A program made the translations under genes and the position numbers. The notes beneath the pieces were generated by a model. It was not told where the DNA came from and did no database searches. It saw nothing but the letters and a program-made list of their open reading frames with translations. Positions 1 to 10,606 of a DNA stretch of 64,000 nt are shown piece by piece (position 1 is the stretch's first letter; the number at the start of each line of letters is the position of its first letter). The DNA is taken from assembly GCF_020532725.1 (NCBI RefSeq), contig NZ_JAJAVC010000006.1:434001-498000 (forward strand), written 5' to 3'. The DNA comes from Methylobacillus arboreus. Lineage in GTDB: Bacteria > Pseudomonadota > Gammaproteobacteria > Burkholderiales > Methylophilaceae.

Positions 1-463
1 CGAACACCAGCACAATCCCCACATAGCTGAGTAAGAGCGCAATCCATATTGTCCGGCCTATACGCTTGCGGAACACCAGGGCGCTGATCAACACCACCAT
101 GGTGGGATAGAGAAACAGGATCAGGCGCTCAAGGCCGGCGCTGATGTATTGCAAGCCGAGAAAATCCAGGAAGCTCGCCAGGTAATAACCCACCAAGCCC
201 AGCACCAACACGGCAAGCCAGTCATGGCTGCGCATCGCGGCGCCATCTTCCCGGCCCCAGAACATCGCCAGCACAAAGAATGGCACGGAGAATGCCATGC
301 GCAGGGCCAGCAGGGTTACCGCATCTACAGGCTCAATGTAGGCCAGCTTGACAAAAATCGCCTTGGCTGAAAAACCAACCGCTGACAACAGCGCAAACAA
401 TACGCCAAATGCCTGCTGACGCGAGGAGAAGAATCTTGAAAGGAACGAGTGCATAGTGGACAT
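1..463 (-). CDS. EamA/DMT-family membrane transporter, 3'-truncated by window edge
   Basis: The minus strand is open from an ATG at 463 to the window edge, giving about 154 residues of the amino-terminal part. After a short basic N-terminus (MSTMHSFLSRFF), four or five hydrophobic segments follow, with the pattern of the EamA half of drug/metabolite transporters: GFSAKAIFVKLAY in the first helix and a GLQYISAGLERLILFLYP stretch near the end of the first repeat. Such proteins are inner-membrane exporters of small metabolites; the substrate cannot be told from sequence. A second ATG lies three codons downstream at 454. The second EamA repeat is outside the window. Confidence 0.8.
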   Translation of the reverse strand, partial: MSTMHSFLSRFFSSRQQAFGVLFALLSAVGFSAKAIFVKLAYIEPVDAVTLLALRMAFSVPFFVLAMFWGREDGAAMRSHDWLAVLVLGLVGYYLASFLDFLGLQYISAGLERLILFLYPTMVVLISALVFRKRIGRTIWIALLLSYVGIVLVF

Positions 464-681
464 TGGGAAACCTGGATTGAGATTGAGTCGAATGACGCAG
501 GCTTGGTCCAGGTGAGGAGAACAGTCAGAAAGCAATCAACGGGACAAAGCCCGTGTCGCCATAAAAAAACTATCAGGCATGCCGGGCCAGAATGGCGGAA
601 TGCCACAGTCGCAGGCCTGACATATGCTTGAGAGAATTCATGGCCTGACTATATCCCAAGCACATCAGCCCGTCCACCGTA

Positions 682-1245
682 TTATCCAGCCAGCAGATAA
701 TGCTGCTTGAGCCGCATGTAGTGCTGCGCTGAATAGGTGAAATGCGCAATTTCCTTTTCCGTCAGCGCCCTGACCTTGCGCGCCGGGCTACCCAGATAGA
801 GAAAGCCGCTTTCCAGCACCTTGCCTTCCGGCACCAGGCTGCCCGCACCGAGCAATACATGCTTTTGCACGACCGCCTTGTCCATGACAATGCTGCCCAT
901 GCCAATCAGGCATTCGTCTTCCAATGTGCATCCATGCAGAATCACCTTGTGGCCTACCGTCACATTCCGCCCCACAATCAAGGGACACCCCTCCGGCTCC
1001 CAACTGGATTTGTGGCTGACATGCAGAATGGAGCCGTCCTGGATATTGCTGCCCTCGCCGATGCGGATATGGTTCACATCCCCGCGGATCACCGTGCCCG
1101 GCCATACCGAGGCATGGTCTTCCAGCACGACATCCCCAATCACCACGGCTGAAGGATGAATATAGACTTCGCGCCCGACCTGCGGCGCGACTCCTTGATA
1201 GGCAGCAAGCACAGCACCCGCTTGCGAGGTATGATTGTCCGGCAT
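682..1245 (-). CDS. Gamma-class carbonic anhydrase family protein (YrdA-like)
   Basis: A 187-residue left-handed beta-helix protein built from hexapeptide repeats (for example [20 protein letters not shown]), in the gamma carbonic anhydrase/YrdA family. Metal-binding histidines are visible in ILHVSHK and [10 protein letters not shown], in the spacing used by Cam-like enzymes. Whether it hydrates CO2 is unproven; many YrdA/PaaY relatives show little activity. I chose the ATG at 1245 because it gives the usual family length; an upstream extension to 1338 would run through the metX start region. It is divergent from metX with only 22 bp between the start codons. Confidence 0.85.
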   Translation of the reverse strand: MPDNHTSQAGAVLAAYQGVAPQVGREVYIHPSAVVIGDVVLEDHASVWPGTVIRGDVNHIRIGEGSNIQDGSILHVSHKSSWEPEGCPLIVGRNVTVGHKVILHGCTLEDECLIGMGSIVMDKAVVQKHVLLGAGSLVPEGKVLESGFLYLGSPARKVRALTEKEIAHFTYSAQHYMRLKQHYLLAG

Positions 1246-1254
1246 AAGCCATAG

Positions 1255-1260
1255 TATAAT
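1255..1260 (+). promoter_or_regulatory. Candidate -10 box for metX, very close to the start codon
   Basis: A perfect TATAAT ends 7 bp before the metX ATG, inside the 22-bp gap to the divergent carbonic anhydrase gene. If used, transcription would begin at or just inside the start codon, giving a leaderless or nearly leaderless mRNA. No good -35 hexamer sits at 17 bp; TTGTCC at 1235-1240 is only 14 bp away. Confidence 0.3.
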
Positions 1261-1267
1261 CCCACCC

Positions 1268-2407
1268 ATGCAAGATTCTTCATCCGTCGGCATCGTCGCC
1301 CCGCAAACTGCGCATTTCCAGCAACCCCTGACGCTCAAGAGCGGCGAGGTGTTGCCCGCATTCGATATTATTTACGAGACCTATGGCGCGCTAAACAGCA
1401 CAAGGTCGAATGCCGTGCTGATCTGCCATGCATTGTCGGGCAACCATCACGCAGCCGGCAAGCATCAAGAAGACGACAAACATCCCGGCTGGTGGGACAA
1501 CCTGATCGGCCCTGGAAGGCCGCTGGATACCAACAAGTTTTTCGTGATCGCCCTCAACAATCTGGGCGGCTGTCACGGCAGCACTGGCCCTGCCAGCATC
1601 AACCCGGCAACCGGCAAACCGTGGGGATCACAATTCCCCATGGTCACGGTAGAGGACTGGGTGGCATCCCAGGCCAGGCTGCTGGATTACCTTGGCATTG
1701 AACAACTGGCTGCCGTTGTCGGTGGCAGCCTGGGTGGCATGCAGGCCCTGCAGTGGACGTTGGACTTCCCCGACCGCGTGCGCCATGCGCTGGTGATTGC
1801 CTCCGCCCCCAACCTCACGGCGCAGAATGTCGCATTCAACGAAGTAGCGCGCCAGGCGATCATGACCGATCCCGAGTTCTTCGATGGCGATTATTACGAG
1901 CATGACACAGTGCCCAGGCGCGGCTTGCGCATCGCGCGCATGCTCGGCCACATTACCTATCTTTCCGACGATGCAATGGGCGCGAAATTCGGCCGCAAGC
2001 TGCGCGACGGCAGCCTCAAATACAATTTCGAGGTGGAATTCGAGATGGAATCCTACCTGCGCTACCAAGGCGACAAGTTCGCCACCGCGTTCGATGCCAA
2101 CAGCTACCTGCGCATGACCAAGGCGCTCGATTATTTCGACCCGGCCTTCGCCCATCATGGCGACCTCAGCCTGGCGCTGTCCAAGGCCCAGGCAGATTTT
2201 CTAGTGGTGTCGTTTACGAGTGACTGGCGCTTTTCCCCTGCACGCTCGCGCGAGATCGTCAAAGCGTTGCTCGATAATGAATTTGCCGTGAGTTATGCAG
2301 AAGTGACCGCTGCACACGGGCATGATGCTTTCCTGATGCCGGATCCGCACTATCACCAGATTCTGCGTACCTACCTTGCCAATATCAATACCGGAGCTGG
2401 CACATGA
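1268..2407 (+). CDS. metX: Homoserine O-acyltransferase MetX (acetyl or succinyl donor)
   Basis: A 379-residue alpha/beta-hydrolase enzyme that acylates L-homoserine, the first committed step of methionine synthesis. The nucleophile elbow GGSLGGMQ places the catalytic serine near residue 154; the acid and histidine are in FTSDWRFSP and AAHGHDAF near the C-terminus. Length is normal for the family. Proteobacterial MetX proteins partnered with MetW often use succinyl-CoA rather than acetyl-CoA, so the acyl donor is left open. The ATG at 1268 was chosen over an in-frame upstream start at 1235, which lies inside the divergent gene. It overlaps metW by 4 bp (ATGA), indicating translational coupling. 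Confidence 0.95.
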   Translation: MQDSSSVGIVAPQTAHFQQPLTLKSGEVLPAFDIIYETYGALNSTRSNAVLICHALSGNHHAAGKHQEDDKHPGWWDNLIGPGRPLDTNKFFVIALNNLGGCHGSTGPASINPATGKPWGSQFPMVTVEDWVASQARLLDYLGIEQLAAVVGGSLGGMQALQWTLDFPDRVRHALVIASAPNLTAQNVAFNEVARQAIMTDPEFFDGDYYEHDTVPRRGLRIARMLGHITYLSDDAMGAKFGRKLRDGSLKYNFEVEFEMESYLRYQGDKFATAFDANSYLRMTKALDYFDPAFAHHGDLSLALSKAQADFLVVSFTSDWRFSPARSREIVKALLDNEFAVSYAEVTAAHGHDAFLMPDPHYHQILRTYLANINTGAGT

Positions 2408-3030
2408 GCACAGAAATTGTAAGAGAAGCAGAAAATCGTCGAGATTTTGCCCTTATAGCAGAATGGGTTCAGCCCAAGTCCAAAGTGCTGGATCTGGGCT
2501 GCGGCGATGGCTCGCTCCTGGCCTTTCTGCGCGACAAGCTGGAAGTCAAAGGCTATGGCGTGGACAAGGACGACGCCAATCTGCTTGCCTGCATCAGCAA
2601 TGGCATCAGCGTTATCCAGATGGACCTTGAAGCAGGGCTGGCTGGCTTCGACTCACTCTCTTTCGACTATGTGGTCCTGTCGCAGACGCTGCAGGCCATG
2701 GTCAATACAGAAGGCGTGTTACGGGAGATGCTGCGCGTCGGCAAGCAAGGTATCATCACCTTCCCCAATTTTGGTTACTGGCGACACCGCATCCAGCTCA
2801 TGGCCGGACACATGCCGGTTTCGGACAACCTGCCTCACCAGTGGTACAACACTCCCAACCTGCACTTATGCACGATTGATGACTTCGAGGCCTTATGCGC
2901 CAAGATGAATATCCGCATCACCGACCGCATTGTTATCAACGAAGGCGATACGGTCAGCTTCATGCCCAACCTGCTGGGCAGCCTGGCGATCTATCGCTTT
3001 GAACAGGCGGCCTGGCCAATCAGTTACTAA
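2404..3030 (+). CDS. metW: Methionine biosynthesis protein MetW
   Basis: A 208-residue class I SAM-methyltransferase-fold protein with motif [10 protein letters not shown] at residues 28-36 and an acidic motif II region (GYGVDKDD). MetW is found next to MetX in many proteobacteria and is needed for methionine synthesis through MetX; its exact chemical role is not settled. The start overlaps the metX stop by 4 bp, so the two are made together. It ends 24 bp before the convergent TauE/DsbD-like gene. Confidence 0.93.
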   Translation: MSTEIVREAENRRDFALIAEWVQPKSKVLDLGCGDGSLLAFLRDKLEVKGYGVDKDDANLLACISNGISVIQMDLEAGLAGFDSLSFDYVVLSQTLQAMVNTEGVLREMLRVGKQGIITFPNFGYWRHRIQLMAGHMPVSDNLPHQWYNTPNLHLCTIDDFEALCAKMNIRITDRIVINEGDTVSFMPNLLGSLAIYRFEQAAWPISY

Positions 3031-3054
3031 GCACGCTTGGCATCCTCAATACCC

Positions 3055-3720
3055 TCAAGGCCATAACCTTAGCAATCCGACGACTCCAAACAACAATACC
3101 AATACACCACTCACGCGCCTGATCCATATTTGCTGCAGCCAGGCCTTGAGCCGCACAGCAGCCATACCCATTGCCAGCAGGGTAGGCAGCGTCCCCAACC
3201 CAAATGCCAGCATCAGCAAACCACCCTGTACAGGATGCCCAGTTGCCAACGCAGCAATCAGGACGCTATAGACCAAGCCGCAAGGCAACCAGCCCCAGAT
3301 CGCCCCCAATGCACCCGCCTGGAAAATAGTGCGTACCGGCAACCAGCGCTTGCTGAATGGTTGCAGCCGTTTCCACAACATACTGCCAACGCGCTCGAGC
3401 GCGATGACGCCATGCCAGATATTGGCAAGGTAGAGGCCCAGCAGGATCAGCATGATATTGGCGAGGACATACAGCACCTTGCCTACGGGCAGGAGATGCG
3501 GGAGAAAAAAACTGCTGGCACCCACCGCACCGGCAACCACCCCCGCCATGGTGTAGCTGAATATACGCCCCAGGTTATAAGCCAGCAGCAAGCGCCATTG
3601 GGGACGGCTGCCCGGCATGCTCATGCTCACGGCACCGACGATGCCGCCACACATGCCCACGCAATGCCCGCCACCCAGCAAACCCACCAACAAGGCAGCG
3701 AGCAGGCTGAGCTCAGGCAT
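3055..3720 (-). CDS. TauE/SafE-type (DsbD_2/UreH-like) membrane protein
   Basis: A 221-residue membrane protein with about six hydrophobic segments. The N-terminal GGGHCVGMCGGIVGA motif, with a pair of cysteines four residues apart, and the later WLPCGLVYSVL motif are typical of the sulfite exporter TauE/SafE (DsbD_2/UreH) family. Relatives are linked to copper or cytochrome oxidase assembly and to thiol or metal transport. Its neighbours do not point to one of these, so no substrate is assigned. The start overlaps the end of the ampG-like gene by 8 bp, so both are in one operon. Confidence 0.8.
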   Translation of the reverse strand: MPELSLLAALLVGLLGGGHCVGMCGGIVGAVSMSMPGSRPQWRLLLAYNLGRIFSYTMAGVVAGAVGASSFFLPHLLPVGKVLYVLANIMLILLGLYLANIWHGVIALERVGSMLWKRLQPFSKRWLPVRTIFQAGALGAIWGWLPCGLVYSVLIAALATGHPVQGGLLMLAFGLGTLPTLLAMGMAAVRLKAWLQQIWIRRVSGVLVLLFGVVGLLRLWP

Positions 3721-4948
3721 GCTTTTCCCAGCCCCTGAAACGGCGGATCATGATGAGGCCCGGAATTGCCAACAGGGTGCAAAGCAGGAAGAACATGGTC
3801 CAACCCATCCCCCCGGCCATCCAGCCTGTCGGCGTGGAAAGAATCACCCGCGGCACGCCCATCAGGCTGGAGAGCAGCGCATATTGCGTTGCCGTGAAAC
3901 GCCTATCCGTCATTGCGCCCATGAAGCCGACAAAGGCCGCCGTGCCCAACCCCCCGGTGAAATTCTCGATCGCGATCACACCGGTTAGCATCGGCAGGCT
4001 ATACCCGACCTGCGCCAACAGCACAAAACCAAAAGTAGAAGCCATTTGCAGAAAACCAAATATCCACAATGAGCGATACAAACCGATACGCAGTATCCAT
4101 ATCCCGCCCAGCGTACCGCCGATCAGAGTTGCCCAGAAACCAAACAGTTTGGCTATGGCCCCGATCTCGCTCTTACTGAATCCCAGATCAAGATAAAACG
4201 GCACATTGATCGCCGAAGCCAGGGTATCGCCAAGCTTGTACAGCAGGATGAACGTCAGGATCGTGATCGCCTCCGGGCGCTTGAAGAACTCGAGGAATGG
4301 CTCTATCACTGCCTGCCGTAGGGTACGTGGCGTGCCGGCGGCTTCCCTGGGCTCCGGCGAAAACAGGGTGACCAGGATACACAAACCCATGAACAAGGCC
4401 ATAAGCTGGTACATTTTGGGAAAAGTCAGCAAATCCGCCAGAATCAGGCCACCGCCGCCAGCGAGCAGCATGCCCACCCGGTAGCCATTCACAAACATGG
4501 CGGAACCCAGCCCTAACTCCTGATCCGACAGGCTTTCGCGCCGATAGGCATCAATGACAATGTCCTGCGAGGCGGAAAAGAATGTCACCAGCAAGGCGGC
4601 AAATGCCACGCCCCACAAGCTGGCAGCAGGGTCACTCAGGCTCAAGCCCAGCAAAGCCAGCACCAGGGCTAGTTGACTCAGGGCCAGCCAGCCACGGCGA
4701 CGCCCAAACAAGGGAATAGTGTAGCGGTCAAAAATCGGCGCCCAAAGGAATTTGAGCGTATACGGCAACCCTATCATGGCCGCGGCGCCTATCATGGCCA
4801 AGTCGACGCCGGACTCCTTGAGCCATGCCTGCATGGTCGAACCCGTCAGGAGGAGCGGCAAGCCGGAAGCAAACCCCATCATCAGCGCCACCAGCATGCG
4901 CCCGCTTACCACGGCCTTGAGGGTAGCCCCCCAGCCTTGCTTGATCAT
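3713..4948 (-). CDS. ampG: AmpG-family muropeptide MFS permease
   Basis: A 411-residue major facilitator superfamily protein with about twelve hydrophobic segments. The N-terminal GFASGLPLLLTGSTMQAWLK is the AmpG signature. AmpG imports GlcNAc-anhydroMurNAc peptides from the periplasm for cell-wall recycling, and in some bacteria feeds beta-lactamase induction. This fits Mpl encoded at 37.2-38.6 kb, which reuses the released tripeptide. It lies upstream of and overlaps the TauE-like gene. Confidence 0.88.
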   Translation of the reverse strand: MIKQGWGATLKAVVSGRMLVALMMGFASGLPLLLTGSTMQAWLKESGVDLAMIGAAAMIGLPYTLKFLWAPIFDRYTIPLFGRRRGWLALSQLALVLALLGLSLSDPAASLWGVAFAALLVTFFSASQDIVIDAYRRESLSDQELGLGSAMFVNGYRVGMLLAGGGGLILADLLTFPKMYQLMALFMGLCILVTLFSPEPREAAGTPRTLRQAVIEPFLEFFKRPEAITILTFILLYKLGDTLASAINVPFYLDLGFSKSEIGAIAKLFGFWATLIGGTLGGIWILRIGLYRSLWIFGFLQMASTFGFVLLAQVGYSLPMLTGVIAIENFTGGLGTAAFVGFMGAMTDRRFTATQYALLSSLMGVPRVILSTPTGWMAGGMGWTMFFLLCTLLAIPGLIMIRRFRGWEKHA

Positions 4949-4984
4949 TCAATATCCTGACTTGTAAAGTTACTGGTTTTCACA

Positions 4985-5758
4985 CTACTGGTAGTCCACG
5001 GTGAGCGGCGCATGGTCGCTGAAGCGCTCATCCTTGTAAATCGTGGCGCTCACTGCTTTTGCTGCAAATGCCGGTGTTGCGATCTGATAGTCGATTCGCC
5101 ATCCCACATTCTTGGCCCATGCCTGGCCACGGTTGCTCCACCAGGTATAACAGGCATCGGTGGTATCCGGATGCAATAGCCGATAAACATCAACCCAACC
5201 TACTCGCCCCAATAAGTCCGTCAACCAGGCACGCTCCTCCGGTAAAAAGCCGGAATTCTTACGGTTGCCACGCCAGTTCTTGAGGTCGGCTTCCTGGTGG
5301 GCGATATTCCAGTCACCACAGATCACGACATCGCGCCCATCCCGAATCAATGACTCGAGGTGCGGCAGGAAACGCGCCAAGACGCTAAACTTGAAAGTCT
5401 GGCGCTCTTCCCCGCTGGAACCCGAAGGCAAATAGAGTGACACCACGCTCAGGTTTCCATACCGTGCCTCAAGGTAACGTCCTTCATTGTCGATGTCAGC
5501 AATCCTGAGGCCCACAATCACTGCATCCGCCTTTTCCCGGGAGTAGATGCCCACGCCGCTATAGCCTTTTTTATCAGCATAGTGGAAATAGCCATAATAA
5601 CCTTCCGGCTGCAGCATCTCGGGCGTCATGTCGCCCTCTTGCGCCTTCAGTTCCTGCAAGCAGACGATATCGGCCTGCTGTTCCTGCATCCACGGATAAA
5701 AGCCTTTGCTGCTTGCTGAGCGGATGCCATTGAGATTCAGGGATATAATACGCAACAC
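4985..5758 (-). CDS. xthA: Exodeoxyribonuclease III
   Basis: A 257-residue Mg-dependent AP endonuclease/3' exonuclease of the exonuclease III family, acting in base excision repair. Visible motifs are NLNGIRS near the N-terminus, CLQELKAQ with the metal-binding glutamate near residue 36, CGDWNIAH, and the terminal [10 protein letters not shown] carrying the catalytic Asp-His. The start is GTG at 5758, with a GAAAGG Shine-Dalgarno just upstream; the next codon, TTG, is an alternative. It is divergent from pyrE across only 21 bp, so each promoter must lie partly within the opposing gene. Confidence 0.94.
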   Translation of the reverse strand: MLRIISLNLNGIRSASSKGFYPWMQEQQADIVCLQELKAQEGDMTPEMLQPEGYYGYFHYADKKGYSGVGIYSREKADAVIVGLRIADIDNEGRYLEARYGNLSVVSLYLPSGSSGEERQTFKFSVLARFLPHLESLIRDGRDVVICGDWNIAHQEADLKNWRGNRKNSGFLPEERAWLTDLLGRVGWVDVYRLLHPDTTDACYTWWSNRGQAWAKNVGWRIDYQIATPAFAAKAVSATIYKDERFSDHAPLTVDYQ

Positions 5759-5779
5759 TACAACCTTTCTTCATTCACC

Positions 5780-6421
5780 ATGTCAGATTCAACGCAAGAT
5801 TTTATCCAATTCGCCATCCAAAAGCAGGTATTACGTTTTGGCGAGTTCACTACCAAGGCCGGCCGGCTCAGCCCCTACTTCTTCAATGCCGGGCTTTTCA
5901 ACGATGGCGAGAGCCTCATGCGCCTTGGCGAATTCTATGCCGCGGCCATTGTACGTTCCGGCGTGCAGTTTGACATGCTGTTTGGCCCGGCATACAAGGG
6001 GATTACGCTGGCAGCCAGCATTGTGATTGCATTGGCGCGGCAAGGCCGCAATGTCCCTTATGCCTTCAACCGCAAGGAAGCCAAGGACCACGGGGAGGGC
6101 GGCACCATTGTAGGCGCTCCCTTGCAAGGCAGGGTATTGATCGTCGATGACGTCATTTCCGCAGGCACCTCGGTGCGCGAATCCGTCAATATCATCTCCG
6201 CCAACGGCGCTATTCCCAGTGGCGTCGCCATTGCGCTTGATCGCCAGGAACGCGGCCTGGGCGCACTGTCGGCAGTGCAGGAAGTCGAGCAGCAGCACCA
6301 ATTGCCCGTGATCAGCATCGCCAACCTGCGCGACCTGATCCAGTACCTGGACCAAAGCAACGAACTCGCGGCATACCGCCCAGCCATTGCAGAATACCGC
6401 AACACCTATGGCGTGGAATAA
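5780..6421 (+). CDS. pyrE: Orotate phosphoribosyltransferase
   Basis: A 213-residue cytoplasmic enzyme that joins orotate and PRPP to give OMP in pyrimidine synthesis. The PRPP-binding loop [13 protein letters not shown] is at residues 119-131, and the flexible catalytic loop with conserved lysines is in [12 protein letters not shown]. Length matches the family. It is followed after 9 bp by the deoxyinosine glycosylase gene, suggesting co-transcription. Confidence 0.96.
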   Translation: MSDSTQDFIQFAIQKQVLRFGEFTTKAGRLSPYFFNAGLFNDGESLMRLGEFYAAAIVRSGVQFDMLFGPAYKGITLAASIVIALARQGRNVPYAFNRKEAKDHGEGGTIVGAPLQGRVLIVDDVISAGTSVRESVNIISANGAIPSGVAIALDRQERGLGALSAVQEVEQQHQLPVISIANLRDLIQYLDQSNELAAYRPAIAEYRNTYGVE

Positions 6422-6430
6422 CGCGACTGC

Positions 6431-6940
6431 ATGCTCATCCATAGTTTTCCTCCGGCCATCACGCCGAATTGCCGGATATTGATACTAGGCTCCATGCCCG
6501 GCAAGCGCTCGCTGGAAATGCAGGCCTACTATGCCCACCAGCAAAACCTGTTCTGGCCGTTCATCAATCACCTTTTCAACATCCCAGCCGATACCGCATA
6601 TCAACAAAGGCTGCAGTTGCTGAACCAGCAGAATATCGGCATATGGGATGTGCTCAAGGAGTGCATACGCATCAGCAGCCTGGATGGCGACATTGAAGAA
6701 GCCTCCATCATTGCCAATGATTTCAGCGCCCTTTTGGTGCAATTTCCGCATATCCGGCATATTTTCTTCAACGGCAGCAAGGCGGAGCAGGCTTTCCGCC
6801 GCCATGTGCTGAAACAGCAATCGATTCCTGCACACTTGCATTATCACAAGCTGCCTTCCACCAGTCCGGCCAATGCTTCCATCACGCGTGACAACAAATT
6901 TGCACAATGGCAGCGGCTCGCGGAAATCGCCTCCCAGTAA
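6431..6940 (+). CDS. DNA-deoxyinosine (hypoxanthine) glycosylase, UDG superfamily
   Basis: A 169-residue protein of the uracil-DNA glycosylase superfamily. The N-terminal LILGSMPGKRSLEMQAYYAH and the following QNLFWPFI match the family that removes hypoxanthine (deaminated adenine) from DNA; GIWDVLKECIR and the C-terminal LPSTSPANAS complete the active-site pocket. The LPSTSPAN motif is typical of this class. The enzyme would start base excision repair of deoxyinosine, and xthA, encoded just upstream on the other strand, could process the resulting abasic sites. Confidence 0.85.
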   Translation: MLIHSFPPAITPNCRILILGSMPGKRSLEMQAYYAHQQNLFWPFINHLFNIPADTAYQQRLQLLNQQNIGIWDVLKECIRISSLDGDIEEASIIANDFSALLVQFPHIRHIFFNGSKAEQAFRRHVLKQQSIPAHLHYHKLPSTSPANASITRDNKFAQWQRLAEIASQ

Positions 6941-7044
6941 TATCCATGCTTGCAGGCAGGACATGATCTGGCGCAGAATCATGCACTAATTAGTCATAAA
7001 TCATATAAAAACAATCACGACAAAACCCCACAGGGAGGAAAAGC

Positions 7045-7686
7045 ATGGCCCGCATATTGCGATTGCCAAGCACTGTCATCGCACTGCTGTCATTCACGTT
7101 TCACGCCAGTGCGATCCTGGCAGCCGCGGAGTCCAAACAGCCAAGCGGCAAGATCATGAAATGGGTGGATGAACAAGGCGTCACCCACTATAGCGACACC
7201 CTGCCGCCGCAATATACAGGCAAGCAAAGCAATATCAGCCCGCGCGGATTGCCGCAGGCCGACACCCTGCATAGCCCCGCCGTGGCAGAACGTTCAGGCA
7301 AAGGGAGCGAACAGGACAGGCGCGACAAGACCTTGCAATCGGTGTATAGCTCGGAGCAGGAAATCGATCTCGCACGTGACCGCAACCTGCAAATAGACCA
7401 AGCCATGCTGGAAGGCCTGGAGCAACGCAGGCTCAGCACCGCTGCCCGCCTACAGAATGTCCAGAAAACCGCGGCCGACTACACTAGGCAAGGCAAAGCA
7501 GTCCCGGGTGATATCAAGAAAGACCTCAAGAACACCCATCTGGAGATTGGCAAGATCGATGAACAAATTGCGGAACGCAAACAGCACATGGAAACCACGC
7601 GCCAGCGCTTCGAGAATGACAAGAAACGCTTTACTGAATTGAAGACAGGCGTGCCGGCTGGCGAGAATACCAGCCCGGCACGTTAG
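7045..7686 (+). CDS. DUF4124 domain-containing exported protein
   Basis: A 213-residue protein with a signal peptide (about residues 1-27, ending AILAAA). A DUF4124 domain follows (MKWVDEQGVTHYSDTLPPQY), then a long charged segment from about residue 95 with strong coiled-coil character. DUF4124 proteins are periplasmic and of unknown function. The start has a strong GGGAGGAAAAGC leader. The gene ends 6 bp before the convergent gatB stop, and no separate terminator is visible. Confidence 0.75.
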   Translation: MARILRLPSTVIALLSFTFHASAILAAAESKQPSGKIMKWVDEQGVTHYSDTLPPQYTGKQSNISPRGLPQADTLHSPAVAERSGKGSEQDRRDKTLQSVYSSEQEIDLARDRNLQIDQAMLEGLEQRRLSTAARLQNVQKTAADYTRQGKAVPGDIKKDLKNTHLEIGKIDEQIAERKQHMETTRQRFENDKKRFTELKTGVPAGENTSPAR

Positions 7687-7692
7687 AGCGGG

Positions 7693-9129
7693 TTAACCGG
7701 CCAGCTTGCGCTTGAGGATTTCATTGACCTGCGCAGGATTGGCCTTGCCCTTGGAAGCCTTCATTGCCTGGCCGACCAGGGCATTGAAGGCCTTGTCCTT
7801 GCCAGCGCGGAACTCCGCCACCATGGCCGCATTCGCTGCCAGCACTTCATCGACGATGGCTTCAATCGCACCGGTATCCGTCACCTGTTTCAGGCCCTTG
7901 CGCTCAATAATGGCATCGGCATCGCCTTCGCCGCTCCACATGGCTTCAAACACATCCTTGGCAATCTTGCTGGAAACAGTATTGTCGGCAATCCGCTTCA
8001 GCAAGCCTGCCAGCAGCTCGGGTGAAACGGGGGCATCCGCAATCTCGCGGCTTTCCTCGTTCAGCTTGGCGCTGACGTTGCCCATCACCCAGTTGGCAAC
8101 CAATTTGGCCTCGCCACCAAATGCGACAAGGGCTGCGGTGAAGTAATCCGCGATACCGCGCGACGCAGTCAGGGCTGCGGCATCGTAAGCCGACAAGCCA
8201 TACTCACGCTCGAAGCGCACCTTCATCGCGGATGGCAATTCGGGCAGCGTAACGCGGATTGCATCAATGTCTTCAGCCGAGATTGCCACTGGCAACAAGT
8301 CGGGATCAGGGAAGTAACGGTAGTCGTTGGCCTCTTCCTTGCTGCGCATGGCGCGGGTTTCGCCGGTATCAGGATTGAACAGGACGGTTGCCTGCTCGAT
8401 CTTGCCGCCGTCTTCCAGCGTTTCGATCTGCCAGCGGGTTTCATACTCGATCGCCTGCTGCATGAAGCGGAAGGAATTGAGGTTCTTGATCTCACGGCGC
8501 GTACCGAGCTTTTCATCCCCCTTGCGGCGCACGGAGACGTTGACGTCGCAGCGGAAGCTGCCTTCCTGCATATTGCCGTCGCAGATATTGATCCACTGCA
8601 CCAGCTCATGCAGCTTGCGCGCATAGGCCACGGCCTCGGCGGCGGAACGCATGTCGGGCTCGGTGACGATTTCCAGCAAGGGCGTACCGGCGCGGTTGAG
8701 GTCGATGCCTGACTGGCCCGGGCTCGCGCCATGCACGGACTTGCCCGCGTCTTCTTCAAGATGGGCGCGGGTGATGTTGATGGTTTTCTCGCTATCGCCG
8801 ACCTGGATGGTCAGTGCGCCCTTGCCGACTACCGGCAGTTCATACTGGCTGATCTGGTAGCCCTTGGGCAGGTCGGGGTAGAAGTAATTCTTGCGCGCGA
8901 ACACCGAGCGCGAGGCGATTTCGGCATTGACGGCGAGGCCGAAGCGGATCGCGCATTGCACGGCTTCCTTGTTCAGCACCGGCAACACGCCCGGCAAGGC
9001 GATATCGACCACATTGGCCTGGGTATTGGGCTCCGCACCGAAGGCAATGCTGCTGCCGGAGAAAATCTTGGATTTGGTGTTGAGCTGGGCATGGGTTTCC
9101 AGCCCGATGACGACTTCCCAAGTGCTCAT
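7693..9129 (-). CDS. gatB: Asp-tRNA(Asn)/Glu-tRNA(Gln) amidotransferase subunit B
   Basis: A 478-residue GatB subunit, which phosphorylates the misacylated Glu-tRNA(Gln) or Asp-tRNA(Asn) and receives ammonia from GatA. It starts with the family signature [22 protein letters not shown] and has [16 protein letters not shown] in the catalytic domain; the C-terminal YqeY-like tail domain is complete. The start codon overlaps the gatA stop by 1 nt (TAATG). The gatCAB order implies one operon read from the promoter upstream of gatC. Confidence 0.97.
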   Translation of the reverse strand: MSTWEVVIGLETHAQLNTKSKIFSGSSIAFGAEPNTQANVVDIALPGVLPVLNKEAVQCAIRFGLAVNAEIASRSVFARKNYFYPDLPKGYQISQYELPVVGKGALTIQVGDSEKTINITRAHLEEDAGKSVHGASPGQSGIDLNRAGTPLLEIVTEPDMRSAAEAVAYARKLHELVQWINICDGNMQEGSFRCDVNVSVRRKGDEKLGTRREIKNLNSFRFMQQAIEYETRWQIETLEDGGKIEQATVLFNPDTGETRAMRSKEEANDYRYFPDPDLLPVAISAEDIDAIRVTLPELPSAMKVRFEREYGLSAYDAAALTASRGIADYFTAALVAFGGEAKLVANWVMGNVSAKLNEESREIADAPVSPELLAGLLKRIADNTVSSKIAKDVFEAMWSGEGDADAIIERKGLKQVTDTGAIEAIVDEVLAANAAMVAEFRAGKDKAFNALVGQAMKASKGKANPAQVNEILKRKLAG

Positions 9130-10598
9130 TATGCAATCCCTTCAGGCATGCGGGTATGCCAATCTGTTACTTGTTGATAGGCATGCCCGGCATTGAGCAT
9201 GCGCGCTTCGTCGAAATAATTGCCGATCACTTGCAGGCCCACGGGCAATGCGGTGCCATCGGCAACAGTCGCGAACCCGGCCGGGATGCTCATCCCGGGC
9301 AAGCCGGCGAGGTTGACGGCAATGGTGTAGATATCCTGCAAGTACATGGATACCGGGTCATCTGCCTTCTCACCGGCCTTGAACGCGGTAGAGGGCGCCG
9401 TCGGCCCGAGAATGAGGTCGCATTGCTCGAATGCCCTGGCAAAATCTTCCGCAATCAGCCTGCGGATTTGCTGCGCCTTGAGGTAATACGCATCATAGTA
9501 ACCTGCACTCAGCACGTAGGTCCCGATCAGGATACGGCGCTTTACTTCGGCGCCAAAACCTTCGGCGCGGCTCTTGCAGTACATGTCCATGAGGTCGTCG
9601 TACTCGGCGGCACGATGGCCGAAACGCACGCCGTCATAACGCGAGAGGTTGCTCGAAGCCTCGGCTGGGGCAAGCACGTAGTAGACCGGAATGGAAAGCA
9701 TGGTATTGGGCAGGCTGACCTCGACAATTTCAGCGCCCAGCTTGCGGTATTCTTCCACGGCGGCTTCCACCACTTTCGCCACACCCGTATCCAGGCCTTC
9801 GGCGAAATACTCCTTGGGCAGTCCAACCCTGAGCCCTGCCAGCGGCTTGCCAAGGTCACGCGTGTAATCTTCCTTCTCGCGCTGCAAGCTGGTGGAATCC
9901 CGCTCGTCAAAGCCGGTCATCACGTTCATCATCAACGCCATGTCCTCACAGGAATGCGCCATCGGGCCTGCCTGGTCCAGGCTGGAGGCAAAGGCGATCA
10001 TGCCGTAGCGCGAAGCCAGGCCATAGGTGGGCTTGAGGCCCGAGAGACCGCACAGCGATGCTGGTTGGCGAATCGAACCACCCGTATCGGTGCCCGTTGC
10101 GGCTGCGCACAATCGAGCCGCCACAGCAGCGGCGCTGCCGCCGGAACTGCCGCCTGGGACACGCGTCCTGTCCCAGGGATTTTGCACTTTGCCGTAATAG
10201 GAAGTCTCGTTGGAAGAGCCCATCGCGAACTCATCCATATTGGTCTTACCAAGACTCACCGCGCCAGCCGCATTGAAGCGCTCGATCACGCCGGCGTCAT
10301 AGGGCGCAATGAATGTCTCAAGCATTTTGGAACCACAGGTGGTCTTCCAGCCCTTAGCACAGAAGATGTCTTTCTGCGCAATCGGAATACCGGTGAGAGG
10401 GCCGGCATCGCCATTGGCCAAACGCTGGTCTGCAGCCCTGGCCTGCGCCAGGCTCAATTCAGGGTCAACCGTGATATAGGCATTGATCTCGGGATTAAAA
10501 CGCGCAATGCGGTTGAGGTATTCCTGCGTCAACTCGACACTGGAAATCTCCTTGCCGGCCAACATACCAGCCAAGTGTTTCAAACTATGATTGATCAT
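9129..10598 (-). CDS. gatA: Asp-tRNA(Asn)/Glu-tRNA(Gln) amidotransferase subunit A
   Basis: A 489-residue amidase-signature enzyme that releases ammonia from glutamine for the GatCAB complex. The Ser-cisSer-Lys triad is visible as PIAQKDIFC (Lys), [13 protein letters not shown] and [12 protein letters not shown]. Length is standard. It lies between gatC (8 bp upstream) and gatB (1-nt overlap). Confidence 0.97.
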   Translation of the reverse strand: MINHSLKHLAGMLAGKEISSVELTQEYLNRIARFNPEINAYITVDPELSLAQARAADQRLANGDAGPLTGIPIAQKDIFCAKGWKTTCGSKMLETFIAPYDAGVIERFNAAGAVSLGKTNMDEFAMGSSNETSYYGKVQNPWDRTRVPGGSSGGSAAAVAARLCAAATGTDTGGSIRQPASLCGLSGLKPTYGLASRYGMIAFASSLDQAGPMAHSCEDMALMMNVMTGFDERDSTSLQREKEDYTRDLGKPLAGLRVGLPKEYFAEGLDTGVAKVVEAAVEEYRKLGAEIVEVSLPNTMLSIPVYYVLAPAEASSNLSRYDGVRFGHRAAEYDDLMDMYCKSRAEGFGAEVKRRILIGTYVLSAGYYDAYYLKAQQIRRLIAEDFARAFEQCDLILGPTAPSTAFKAGEKADDPVSMYLQDIYTIAVNLAGLPGMSIPAGFATVADGTALPVGLQVIGNYFDEARMLNAGHAYQQVTDWHTRMPEGIA

Positions 10599-10606
10599 GA
10601 CGGGGC

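Noticed and set aside
500-580. Small hairpin (ACGGG/CCCGT) upstream of the EamA gene as a terminator
   Set aside because: The stem is five base pairs with no T run in either direction. The 218-bp gap at 464-681 shows nothing else that I can support.
7706-8146. Long antisense reading frames across gatB, gatA, metH and pilY1
   Set aside because: They are shadows of strongly supported genes on the other strand, have no recognisable domains or ribosome-binding sites, and follow the codon bias of the real gene.
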